Below, in pieces: positions 1 to 5,346 of a stretch of DNA of 5,346 nucleotides (positions are counted from its first letter, which is position 1; each line of letters begins with the position of its first letter). Below the pieces are notes generated by a model, which worked only from the letters and a program-made list of their open reading frames with translations, searched no databases and had not been told where the DNA came from. This DNA is from Burkholderiaceae bacterium (GTDB taxonomy: Bacteria; Pseudomonadota; Gammaproteobacteria; Burkholderiales; Burkholderiaceae): contig CANHMJ010000095.1 of assembly GCA_947461805.1 (NCBI GenBank), positions 1 through 5,346 on the forward strand, read 5' to 3'. A program made the position numbers and the translations under genes.

Positions 1-41
1 GCCAGCGCAGCGCCCCTCCGGACGACGAATCCTGCGCTTGC
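1..41. repeat. GC-rich imperfect inverted repeat in the leader upstream of the peroxiredoxin gene
   Basis: The arms at 1-10 and 32-41 are reverse complements at 9 of 10 positions. The core AGCGCAG (4-10) pairs perfectly with CTGCGCT (32-38), leaving a 21-nt loop. No T-run follows, so it does not look like a standard intrinsic terminator for + strand transcription. No reading frame across 1-80 gives a protein end that I recognise; in particular none resembles the C-terminus of FtsZ, the gene usually found upstream in relatives. The stretch is most likely intergenic, but the window edge cuts off the context. It could be part of a dispersed repeat or the end of an unrecognised gene. Confidence 0.3.
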
Positions 42-71
42 GTTGGCTCACCCATTGATAACTATTGAATT

Positions 72-75
72 GGAG
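72..75 (+). promoter_or_regulatory. Shine-Dalgarno sequence of the peroxiredoxin gene
   Basis: GGAG lies 5 nt before the ATG at 81, which is good spacing and supports that start. It is the only clear Shine-Dalgarno sequence in front of any of the five genes here. No convincing -35/-10 pair is visible upstream of it. Confidence 0.7.
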
Positions 76-80
76 ATTTT

Positions 81-581
81 ATGATTGCAGTTGGACAAAA
101 ACTACCGAACGCCACCTTGTATGAGTTTCTGAATGAAGAGACTGAAGGCTGCGCCATTGGCCCTAATGCGTTTGAAATAGATAAGTTAGTTGCTGGTAAA
201 AAAATTGTGATTTTTGCTTTGCCTGGCGCTTTCACGCCAACCTGCTCCGCACAACACGTGCCAGGTTATGTTGCTCAGTTTGATGCCATCAAAGCAAAGG
301 GCGTTGATGAAATTTGGTGTATCGCAGTGAATGATCCATTTGTAATGGGTGCATGGGGACGTGATCTCAATGTGGGTAAAAAAGTACGCATGCTGGGTGA
401 CGGCAGTGCAGAGTTCACCAGTAAATTAGGTATGGAATTTGACTTAACCAAGCGTGGACTCGGAATTCGTTCCCAGCGTTACGCTATGGTGGTAGAGAAC
501 GGCGTAGTGAAATCGCTGTCCCTCGAGGAGCCGGGTAAGTTTGAGGTGAGCGATGCTGCCTCGGTATTAAAGCAGTTGTAA
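81..581 (+). CDS. Peroxiredoxin, atypical Prx5/type II family (thiol peroxidase)
   Basis: This 166-residue cytosolic peroxiredoxin reduces hydrogen peroxide and organic hydroperoxides using a thiol donor. The signature PGAFTPTCS (residues 48-56) places the peroxidatic cysteine at C55, with T52 in the TxxC active site. R133 in RSQRY (130-134) matches the conserved arginine that polarises this cysteine. The motif VNDPFVM (83-89) is characteristic of the Prx5 group. The length fits a single-domain enzyme without a fused glutaredoxin and without a signal peptide. The C-terminal segment has no cysteine, so the resolving cysteine of human PRDX5 is missing. C80 lies 25 residues after C55, the spacing of the second cysteine in plant type II enzymes; C24 is the only other cysteine. 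The start is supported by the upstream GGAG. lpxC follows after 45 nt on the same strand, so the two may share a transcript. The physiological reductant (glutaredoxin/GSH or thioredoxin) cannot be told from the sequence. Confidence 0.95.
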   Translation: MIAVGQKLPNATLYEFLNEETEGCAIGPNAFEIDKLVAGKKIVIFALPGAFTPTCSAQHVPGYVAQFDAIKAKGVDEIWCIAVNDPFVMGAWGRDLNVGKKVRMLGDGSAEFTSKLGMEFDLTKRGLGIRSQRYAMVVENGVVKSLSLEEPGKFEVSDAASVLKQL

Positions 582-589
582 TTCCAACA

Positions 590-623
590 CGCGTTTCATC
601 GATTCCCCGAATTTACCTACGCG
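590..623 (+). promoter_or_regulatory. Possible nested hairpin in the lpxC leader
   Basis: In the 45-nt gap before lpxC, CGCGT (590-594) is complementary to ACGCG (619-623). Inside that loop ATTC (602-605) pairs with GAAT (609-612) around a CCC loop. The outer 3' arm ends 3 nt before the lpxC ATG. The stems are short (5 and 4 bp) and may be chance. No Shine-Dalgarno sequence and no clear promoter were seen in this gap. Confidence 0.2.
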
Positions 624-626
624 ATC

Positions 627-1541
627 ATGCTTAAGCAACGCACCATTGCCAGTCCGATAAAAACGGTTGGCATTGGCTTGCACTCCGGTCGTAAAGCAAG
701 CTTATCGATTAAGCCTGCACCCGTGAATTCGGGAATCCAGTTTGTCCGCGTTGACTTGCCTGAGCCAGTCGTGATTGCGGCAGACGCCATGCTGGTTGGC
801 GATACGCGCCTCGCATCGGTCTTGCAAAAAGATGGAGTGCGCGTGTCCACAGTCGAACATCTGCTGTCGGCCTGTGCTGGATTAGGATTAGATAATGTAT
901 TGATTGAGGTGGATTGCGAAGAGATTCCGATTATGGATGGCAGTGCCGCATCCTTTCTGTTTTTGCTTGAGTCTGCCGGCATAGCAGAGCAAGATGCTCC
1001 GCGTCAGTTCATGGTGATCAAAAAATCCGTTGAAGTGCGGGATGGTGATAAGTTAGCCCGCCTAGATCCTTTTTTCGGATTCAAGTTAGATTTCACGATC
1101 GACTTTAAGCACCCTGCTGTGGATAAAACAGGCCAGCATTTTGTGGTCGACTTTGCAGAGCATGCATACCGCAGTGAGATCGGTCGCGCACGTACATTTG
1201 GTTTCGCCCATGAAGTTGAGGCCTTGCGCGAAATTGGCCTTGCACGCGGCGGTAGTTTAGATAATGCGATTGTTTTGGATGAGCACCGCATACTCAACAA
1301 CGAAGAATTGCGCTACGAGGATGAGTTTGTACGCCATAAAATCCTCGATGCCATTGGTGATTTGTATTTAGCAGGGCATCCGATTGTAGGGTCGTATGTT
1401 GCAAAAAAATCAGGCCATGCCTTGAATAATGCCTTGTTACGCAAACTGTTTGAAGATCCTAGTGCATTTGCAATTGAGTCTTTTTCGCTCAATAAAGCGC
1501 CGGCAGCCTACACCGTAGAAAATCAGCCCCTCTTTTTTTAA
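627..1541 (+). CDS. lpxC: UDP-3-O-acyl-N-acetylglucosamine deacetylase LpxC
   Basis: LpxC is the zinc-dependent cytosolic deacetylase that carries out the committed step of lipid A synthesis, removing acetate from UDP-3-O-acyl-GlcNAc. At 304 residues it is almost exactly the length of the E. coli enzyme (305). The N-terminus has the family's KQRT and GIGLHSG motifs (3-6, 15-21). STVEHLLSA (74-82) holds the catalytic base E77 and zinc ligand H78. RHKILDAIGD (236-245) gives zinc ligands H237 and D241, with K238 beside them. SGHALNN (262-268) carries the general acid H264. All catalytic residues are intact. The ATG at 627 fits the normal family N-terminus, but no Shine-Dalgarno sequence precedes it. 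The C-terminus ends in PLFF and does not match the E. coli sequence recognised by FtsH. Its stop codon overlaps the stop of the opposing dciA gene. Confidence 0.98.
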   Translation: MLKQRTIASPIKTVGIGLHSGRKASLSIKPAPVNSGIQFVRVDLPEPVVIAADAMLVGDTRLASVLQKDGVRVSTVEHLLSACAGLGLDNVLIEVDCEEIPIMDGSAASFLFLLESAGIAEQDAPRQFMVIKKSVEVRDGDKLARLDPFFGFKLDFTIDFKHPAVDKTGQHFVVDFAEHAYRSEIGRARTFGFAHEVEALREIGLARGGSLDNAIVLDEHRILNNEELRYEDEFVRHKILDAIGDLYLAGHPIVGSYVAKKSGHALNNALLRKLFEDPSAFAIESFSLNKAPAAYTVENQPLFF

Positions 1542-2056
1542 GGTGAACCCGTTTTCGATTGCAGAAGGTGCTGGACTGCCTTACTAAGCTCGGATTCCGG
1601 CTCCAATTTACTGAGCAAATCAAGCCACGCTGAGCGGGCGACGGGATTAAGTCCTTTGGGCTTTTCTCTGGCTGGGGCTCGTGGCTGAACAGCCCATTCC
1701 GACTGAGGTAGGGCGGGCTTTAAGCTAACTTTTATCGCAGTGCAATTCAGGCCATTCTTGCCTAACTCATTGATTAAACTAGGTAAAGATTGCTGTAAGC
1801 GAGCGGCGATGGTGGCATTGGGCACCATGAGCAAAAGCTCTTTAGGCTTGCCAGAGACCCAAACCGGCTCTACTTTAGAGCTAAAGTGAGCTAATTCAAG
1901 GGTTTTTAGGCAGTGTTGCAGGCAGGCCTTGAGTTTGGCCAAATCTTCCGTGCGCGCCAAAATGCCATTGATTCCCTCTGGCCCGCGCAAGCAGTCTAGC
2001 CACTCTCGGGCTATCTTTGGCTTGGCAGAATAAGGGGTTTTTGGCTTTAGATTCAT
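1538..2056 (-). CDS. dciA: DUF721/DciA-family protein, probable replicative helicase loader
   Basis: This encodes a 172-residue soluble protein. Residues about 45-112 show the DUF721 pattern: a helix with a basic face, a strand ELLLMVP (73-79), then a helix NATIAARLQQSLPSL (80-94) and a final strand IKVSLKP (108-114). The segment with AARLQQ corresponds to the family's usual A-x-x-L-R/Q core. Residues 115-135 are Pro/Arg/Lys-rich and probably disordered, followed by a short helical tail (138-167). DciA proteins interact with DnaB and help load it in bacteria lacking DnaC or DnaI. Position also supports the call: a DUF721 gene lies between lpxC and secA in Pseudomonas aeruginosa and other Proteobacteria. 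The ATG at 2056 is the first start in this frame; no Shine-Dalgarno sequence is seen. It is convergent with lpxC and divergent from secA. Family membership is fairly secure; the helicase-loading role is inferred from the family. Confidence 0.8.
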   Translation of the reverse strand: MNLKPKTPYSAKPKIAREWLDCLRGPEGINGILARTEDLAKLKACLQHCLKTLELAHFSSKVEPVWVSGKPKELLLMVPNATIAARLQQSLPSLINELGKNGLNCTAIKVSLKPALPQSEWAVQPRAPAREKPKGLNPVARSAWLDLLSKLEPESELSKAVQHLLQSKTGSP

Positions 2057-2111
2057 GGGGAAAAAGGGATTCGGGTGATAAACTCAAAGGCTTAATTTTG
2101 GTCAAAATCCC
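2057..2111. promoter_or_regulatory. Divergent dciA/secA regulatory spacer
   Basis: These 55 nt must hold the start signals for dciA (-) and perhaps secA (+), unless secA is transcribed from inside dciA. On the minus strand TTGACC (2105-2100) matches 5 of 6 bases of a sigma70 -35 box and is followed after 17 nt by TTTATC (2082-2077), a weak -10. That would put the dciA transcript start about 14 nt before its ATG. On the plus strand TGATAAACT (2076-2084) resembles an extended -10, but has no good -35. The two candidate -10 elements overlap. These assignments are by eye and weak. Confidence 0.35.
2095..2108. repeat. Perfect inverted repeat abutting the secA start
   Basis: ATTTTG (2095-2100), a 2-nt spacer GT, and CAAAAT (2103-2108) form a perfect 6-bp inverted repeat ending 3 nt before the secA ATG. 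It covers the candidate dciA -35 box (2100-2105) and the place where a secA Shine-Dalgarno sequence would be expected. It could be a protein-binding operator; a 2-nt loop is too tight for a stable full RNA hairpin. A function is not proven, and AT-rich palindromes of this size can occur by chance. Confidence 0.4.
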
Positions 2112-4865
2112 ATGGCAATCGGCATTCTAAAAACTCTATTTGGTAGTCGAAATGATCGACTCTTAAAGCAATACCGCAAAGTAGTGCTCAAGGTTAATGC
2201 ACTTGAGCCTAGCTTGCAATCACTCGATGATGCTGCACTTCAAGCAAAAACGGCAGAATTTAAATCACGGCTGACTGCTGGCGAATCCTTGGATGATCTC
2301 ACTCCAGAGGCGTTTGCCGTAGTCCGCGAATCCAGCCGCCGCGTTATGAAAATGCGCCATTTTGATGCACAGATCATGGGCGCTTTAGCCCTGCACCAAG
2401 GCAAAATTGCTGAAATGGGTACGGGCGAGGGTAAAACCCTCACGGCAACCTTGGCCGTTTACCTCAATGCGATTGCAGGTAAGGGTGTTCATGTTGTTAC
2501 GGTCAACGATTACCTCGCGCAGCGCGATGCCGAGTGGATGGCCAAGCTCTATAACTTCTTGGGTCTTCAGGTTGGGATCAATTTATCCCAAATGGATCAT
2601 GAGGCAAAGCAAGCAGCCTACGCAGCCGACATTACCTACGGCACCAACAATGAATTTGGCTTTGATTATTTACGCGACAACATGGTGCAAGATGCTGCGC
2701 AGCGGGTTCAGCGCGGCTTGGCTTATGCCATTGTTGACGAGGTCGACTCGATCTTGATTGACGAGGCGCGGACGCCGCTGATTATTTCCGGGCAGGCAGA
2801 GGACCATACTGACCTTTATCTAAAAATGAATCAGTTGCCTTCGCACTTAGAGCGACAAATTGGTGAGGAAAAATCAGATGGCACCGGTGTTGAAAAGCCA
2901 GGGGATTACTGGGTTGATGAAAAAACCCAACAGGTTTATTTAACCGAGACTGGTCATGAAAAAGCCGAGAGTATCTTGGCGCAAATCGGCGTTTTAAACC
3001 CGGGTGATTCGCTCTACGCACCTCAAAATATTACCTTGATGCACCACGTTTATGCTGCCTTGCGAGCACATTGCTTGCAACACCGCGATCAACAATACGT
3101 GGTTCAAAACCAAGAAGTGATCATTGTGGATGAGTTCACAGGCCGTTTAATGACGGGCCGACGTTGGTCAGATGGGCTGCACCAAGCAGTAGAGGCAAAA
3201 GAAGGGGTGCCGATTCAAAGCGAGAATCGCACCTTGGCTACCATCACATTCCAGAATTATTTCCGGATGTACGGCAAGTTGGCTGGCATGACCGGTACTG
3301 CTGATACTGAAGCCTATGAGTTCAAGGAAATCTATAACTTAGAGACCGTCGTTATTCCACCTAACCGCATGAGTCAGCGGACGGATCGCCAAGATCAAAT
3401 CTATAAAACATCTGCAGAGCGTTACGCTGCAGTCGTAAAAGACATTGAAGAATGCTACGGCCGAGGTCAACCTGTATTGGTAGGCACTACTTCGATTGAA
3501 AACTCCGAGCTGATTGCGAGCTTATTGGATCAGAAGAAGCTACCGCATCAGGTTTTGAATGCGAAGCAGCACGCAAAAGAGGCCGAGATCATTGCACAGG
3601 CGGGTCGTCCAAAAATGATTACGATTGCGACCAATATGGCCGGTCGTGGTACTGACATCGTGCTGGGCGGCAATGTGGAGAAGCAAGCGTCGCTCATGGA
3701 AGCCGATGGCAATTTAGCGGCTACTGATAAAGAGGCGCGCATTGCGGTCTTGCACAATGAGTGGCAGGGCCTGCATGACCAAGTATTGGCTGCGGGTGGA
3801 TTGCATATTATTGGTACCGAGCGCCATGAGAGTCGCCGGATTGATAACCAATTGCGCGGTCGATCCGGTCGTCAAGGTGATCCAGGATCATCGCGTTTTT
3901 ACTTGTCTTTAGATGATCCACTCTTGCGCATTTTTGCAGGCGACCGCTTACGTGCAGTGATGGATCGCTTAAAGATGCCAGAGGGTGAGCCAATTGAGGC
4001 CGGGATGGTAACGCGCTCAATCGAGTCTGCGCAGCGCAAAGTCGAGGCCCGCAACTTTGATATTCGCAAGCAGCTGTTGCAATACGATGACGTTGCCAAT
4101 GACCAGCGCAAAGAGACCTACCGCTTACGCAATGAAGTGCTGGAGAGCAAAGACATTGGTGACCTCATTGCTAACTTGCGCGAAGATGCACTGCGTAGCT
4201 TTTGTCATTTATATGTTCCCACTGAGTCGATGGAAGAGCAGTGGGATTTGCCAGGATTAGAAAACAGCTTGGCTAATGAATGGGGCCTCGGTGTTGACTT
4301 AACTGGCCTAGTTCAGTCGGCCGACTCAATCGAGGCAGAGGAAGTAGTCGAACATGTCTTAACTGCCGCGAAAGCAGCGTATGACGGCAAAGTAGAGTTA
4401 TCGGGGCGCGAGTCATTTGCTGGCTATGAGCGCTCAATCATGCTTTACAGCTTAGATAGCCACTGGCGTGAGCATTTGGCTGCTTTGGATCATTTGCGCC
4501 AAGGTATTCATTTACGGGGTTATGCACAAAAAGATCCAAAACAAGAATACCGCCGCGAGGCATTTGAGCTGTATGGCGAACTCTTAGATGTGATTAAGAA
4601 CGATGTGGTGAAGAGCATCATGGCGGTCAAAATTCGGACGGCCGATGAATTGGATGCCGCCTCGGAATCCATTAATGAAGACATGAGTCAAATTAAGGAA
4701 GTGCAGTATCAGCACGCTGACATTGCTGCTGATTCTGCTGAGACTGAAAAGCCCGCTGATGTTGCAGTTGCTCCTGTTCGATCTGGGCCTAAAGTTGGCC
4801 GTAACGATCCCTGTCCTTGTGGCAGTGGTAAAAAATACAAAGCCTGCTGTGGCGCTCTGAGTTAA
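2112..4865 (+). CDS. secA: Preprotein translocase ATPase SecA
   Basis: SecA is the ATP-driven motor that pushes unfolded preproteins through SecYEG. The 917-residue protein is full length (E. coli 901). NBD1 contains Walker A GTGEGKT (103-109, K108) and Walker B with DEVDSILIDEA (209-219). The preprotein cross-linking domain spans about 226-375, followed by MTGTADTEA (393-401). NBD2 holds MAGRGTDIVLGG (509-520) and NQLRGRSGRQGD (579-590) with arginines R582, R584 and R587. The helical scaffold and two-helix finger include GYAQKDPKQEY, where Y804 corresponds to E. coli Y794. An acidic, probably flexible linker (about 845-893) leads to a C-terminal zinc-binding motif with C901, C903, C912 and C913 (CxCx8CC), used for SecB and lipid contact in relatives; E. 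coli has histidine in the last position. The start gives the normal family N-terminus, but without a Shine-Dalgarno sequence. No secM-like regulator lies upstream: that place is taken by dciA on the other strand. Confidence 0.99.
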   Translation: MAIGILKTLFGSRNDRLLKQYRKVVLKVNALEPSLQSLDDAALQAKTAEFKSRLTAGESLDDLTPEAFAVVRESSRRVMKMRHFDAQIMGALALHQGKIAEMGTGEGKTLTATLAVYLNAIAGKGVHVVTVNDYLAQRDAEWMAKLYNFLGLQVGINLSQMDHEAKQAAYAADITYGTNNEFGFDYLRDNMVQDAAQRVQRGLAYAIVDEVDSILIDEARTPLIISGQAEDHTDLYLKMNQLPSHLERQIGEEKSDGTGVEKPGDYWVDEKTQQVYLTETGHEKAESILAQIGVLNPGDSLYAPQNITLMHHVYAALRAHCLQHRDQQYVVQNQEVIIVDEFTGRLMTGRRWSDGLHQAVEAKEGVPIQSENRTLATITFQNYFRMYGKLAGMTGTADTEAYEFKEIYNLETVVIPPNRMSQRTDRQDQIYKTSAERYAAVVKDIEECYGRGQPVLVGTTSIENSELIASLLDQKKLPHQVLNAKQHAKEAEIIAQAGRPKMITIATNMAGRGTDIVLGGNVEKQASLMEADGNLAATDKEARIAVLHNEWQGLHDQVLAAGGLHIIGTERHESRRIDNQLRGRSGRQGDPGSSRFYLSLDDPLLRIFAGDRLRAVMDRLKMPEGEPIEAGMVTRSIESAQRKVEARNFDIRKQLLQYDDVANDQRKETYRLRNEVLESKDIGDLIANLREDALRSFCHLYVPTESMEEQWDLPGLENSLANEWGLGVDLTGLVQSADSIEAEEVVEHVLTAAKAAYDGKVELSGRESFAGYERSIMLYSLDSHWREHLAALDHLRQGIHLRGYAQKDPKQEYRREAFELYGELLDVIKNDVVKSIMAVKIRTADELDAASESINEDMSQIKEVQYQHADIAADSAETEKPADVAVAPVRSGPKVGRNDPCPCGSGKKYKACCGALS
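4790..4856 (+). other. Region of secA encoding the C-terminal zinc-binding SEC-C motif
   Basis: The last part of SecA reads as a basic lead-in, then NDPCPCGSGKKYKACCG. The four cysteines are spaced CxCx8CC. In the family this module binds zinc and contacts SecB and acidic lipids. Its presence suggests that a SecB partner is encoded elsewhere in the genome, which is an inference. Confidence 0.85.
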
Positions 4866-4867
4866 GC

Positions 4868-5346
4868 ATGCCAGTCAATTTACCTTTGCCCGAACGCGCT
4901 GCGCTTAGCCCGGTTGCTGGAGTGCAATTAGGCATTGCCGAGGCGGGAATAAAAAAAGCTAATCGCAAAGATCTTTTAGTGATCACGCTCAGCCCTGGCA
5001 CTCAAGTGGCTGGTGTTTTTACCTTAAATCGATTTTGTGCAGCTCCCGTTCAGCTCTGTAGAGCCCATTTGGATTGGGTTGCCCAAACCAATAGCGGAAT
5101 TCGTGCATTGGTTGTGAACACCGGTAATGCCAACGCGGGAACTGGCGAACAAGGTATGCGCGATGCTCTGGAAACCTGCTGCGCCTTGGCAGCAGCCTTG
5201 CAAATACAGCCAGAGCAAGTATTGCCTTTTTCAACGGGTGTCATCTTAGAACCCTTGCCTATTGCAAAGCTAACTGCTGCTCTACCACGCGCCATTGCTA
5301 ATTTAACCGACGACGCCTGGTTTGATGCAGCAGAAGCGATCATGAC
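4868..5346 (+). CDS. argJ: Bifunctional ornithine acetyltransferase/N-acetylglutamate synthase ArgJ, 5' part (truncated by window end)
   Basis: The reading frame from the ATG at 4868 stays open to the window edge, giving 159 complete codons of a protein that is usually about 400 residues. ArgJ moves the acetyl group from N-acetylornithine to glutamate in the cyclic arginine pathway; some members also make N-acetylglutamate from acetyl-CoA. Family motifs seen are VAGVFTLNRF near residue 50, VVNTGNANAGTG (82-93) and the STGVI loop (122-126), which helps form the oxyanion site for self-cleavage. The autocleavage threonine, normally near residue 190, lies outside the window, so the alpha/beta processing site cannot be checked. 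Only 2 nt separate the secA stop (4863-4865) from this start and no strong Shine-Dalgarno sequence is present, so translation is probably coupled to secA. The secA-argJ adjacency is also found in Pseudomonas and other Proteobacteria. Confidence 0.95.
   Translation, partial: MPVNLPLPERAALSPVAGVQLGIAEAGIKKANRKDLLVITLSPGTQVAGVFTLNRFCAAPVQLCRAHLDWVAQTNSGIRALVVNTGNANAGTGEQGMRDALETCCALAAALQIQPEQVLPFSTGVILEPLPIAKLTAALPRAIANLTDDAWFDAAEAIM

Noticed and set aside
1..80. 3' end of ftsZ expected from gene order in relatives
   Set aside because: None of the three plus-strand frames ends with an FtsZ-like C-terminal peptide, so the gene must end upstream of the window if present.
617..982. 121-codon open frame on the minus strand
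   Set aside because: It lies entirely antisense to the well-supported lpxC, has no recognisable domain and a low-complexity Ser/Thr-rich composition typical of shadow frames.
1065..1080. ATCC-T-run-GGAT hairpin resembling a terminator
   Set aside because: It is inside the lpxC coding sequence, has a 4-bp stem, and the T-run is in the loop rather than after the stem.
1531..1540. T-run at the end of lpxC as an intrinsic terminator
   Set aside because: The only upstream stem found is CTAC-ACC-GTAG (1508-1518), 4 bp and separated from the T-run by about 14 nt; too weak, and the run encodes Phe-Phe before the stop.
2057..2111. A secM-like arrest peptide upstream of secA
   Set aside because: The spacer is only 55 nt and the adjacent gene is dciA on the opposite strand; there is no plus-strand frame with an arrest motif.
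2407..2757. 116-codon open frame on the plus strand inside secA
   Set aside because: It is a shifted frame over the conserved SecA NBD1; the translation has repetitive W/T/P/S content and no family features.
4315..4326. 12-bp perfect palindrome AGTCGGCCGACT
   Set aside because: It lies within secA codons for a variable helical region; one such palindrome in over 5 kb may be chance and nothing nearby suggests a site.
5050..5343. 97-codon open frame on the minus strand
   Set aside because: It is antisense to argJ, whose plus-strand frame carries clear family motifs.

Overview
The window is a chromosomal housekeeping segment from a Gram-negative bacterium, most likely a betaproteobacterium of the order Burkholderiales. 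The evidence is the gene order (type II peroxiredoxin, lpxC, a DUF721/DciA gene on the opposite strand, secA, argJ) and the burkholderial style of the SecA and LpxC termini. The base composition looks close to balanced rather than GC-rich, which points to a Polynucleobacter-like lineage rather than Burkholderia or Ralstonia. The genus is inferred from memory of such proteins and was not tested by a search.

Layout. Positions 1-80 are a GC-rich leader with an imperfect inverted repeat, then a Shine-Dalgarno sequence. Positions 81-581 (+) encode a Prx5-like peroxiredoxin. After a 45-nt gap, 627-1541 (+) encodes LpxC. It runs tail-to-tail into a DciA/DUF721 gene at 1538-2056 (-), with the two stop codons overlapping by 4 nt. 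A 55-nt divergent spacer (2057-2111) separates dciA from secA (2112-4865, +). After only 2 nt, argJ begins at 4868 (+) and is cut off by the window end. No RNA gene, insertion sequence, CRISPR array or phage feature was seen.

How the genes relate. LpxC commits UDP-sugar precursor to lipid A, so it supports outer-membrane growth. SecA drives export of envelope proteins through SecYEG. DciA is the likely loader of the replicative helicase. The peroxiredoxin removes peroxides, and ArgJ serves arginine synthesis. The 5' part resembles the downstream end of a division/cell-wall cluster, since in relatives ftsZ lies upstream; ftsZ itself is not visible here. secA and argJ are probably co-transcribed.

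Novelty. This is an ordinary core region and I find no undescribed system. The points worth checking are fine-scale: four of the five gene starts lack a recognisable Shine-Dalgarno sequence, a perfect inverted repeat sits directly against the secA start and overlaps a candidate dciA -35 box, the lpxC and dciA stops overlap with no room for a terminator, the LpxC C-terminus differs from the E. coli degron, and the peroxiredoxin carries its second cysteine where plant type II enzymes have it.
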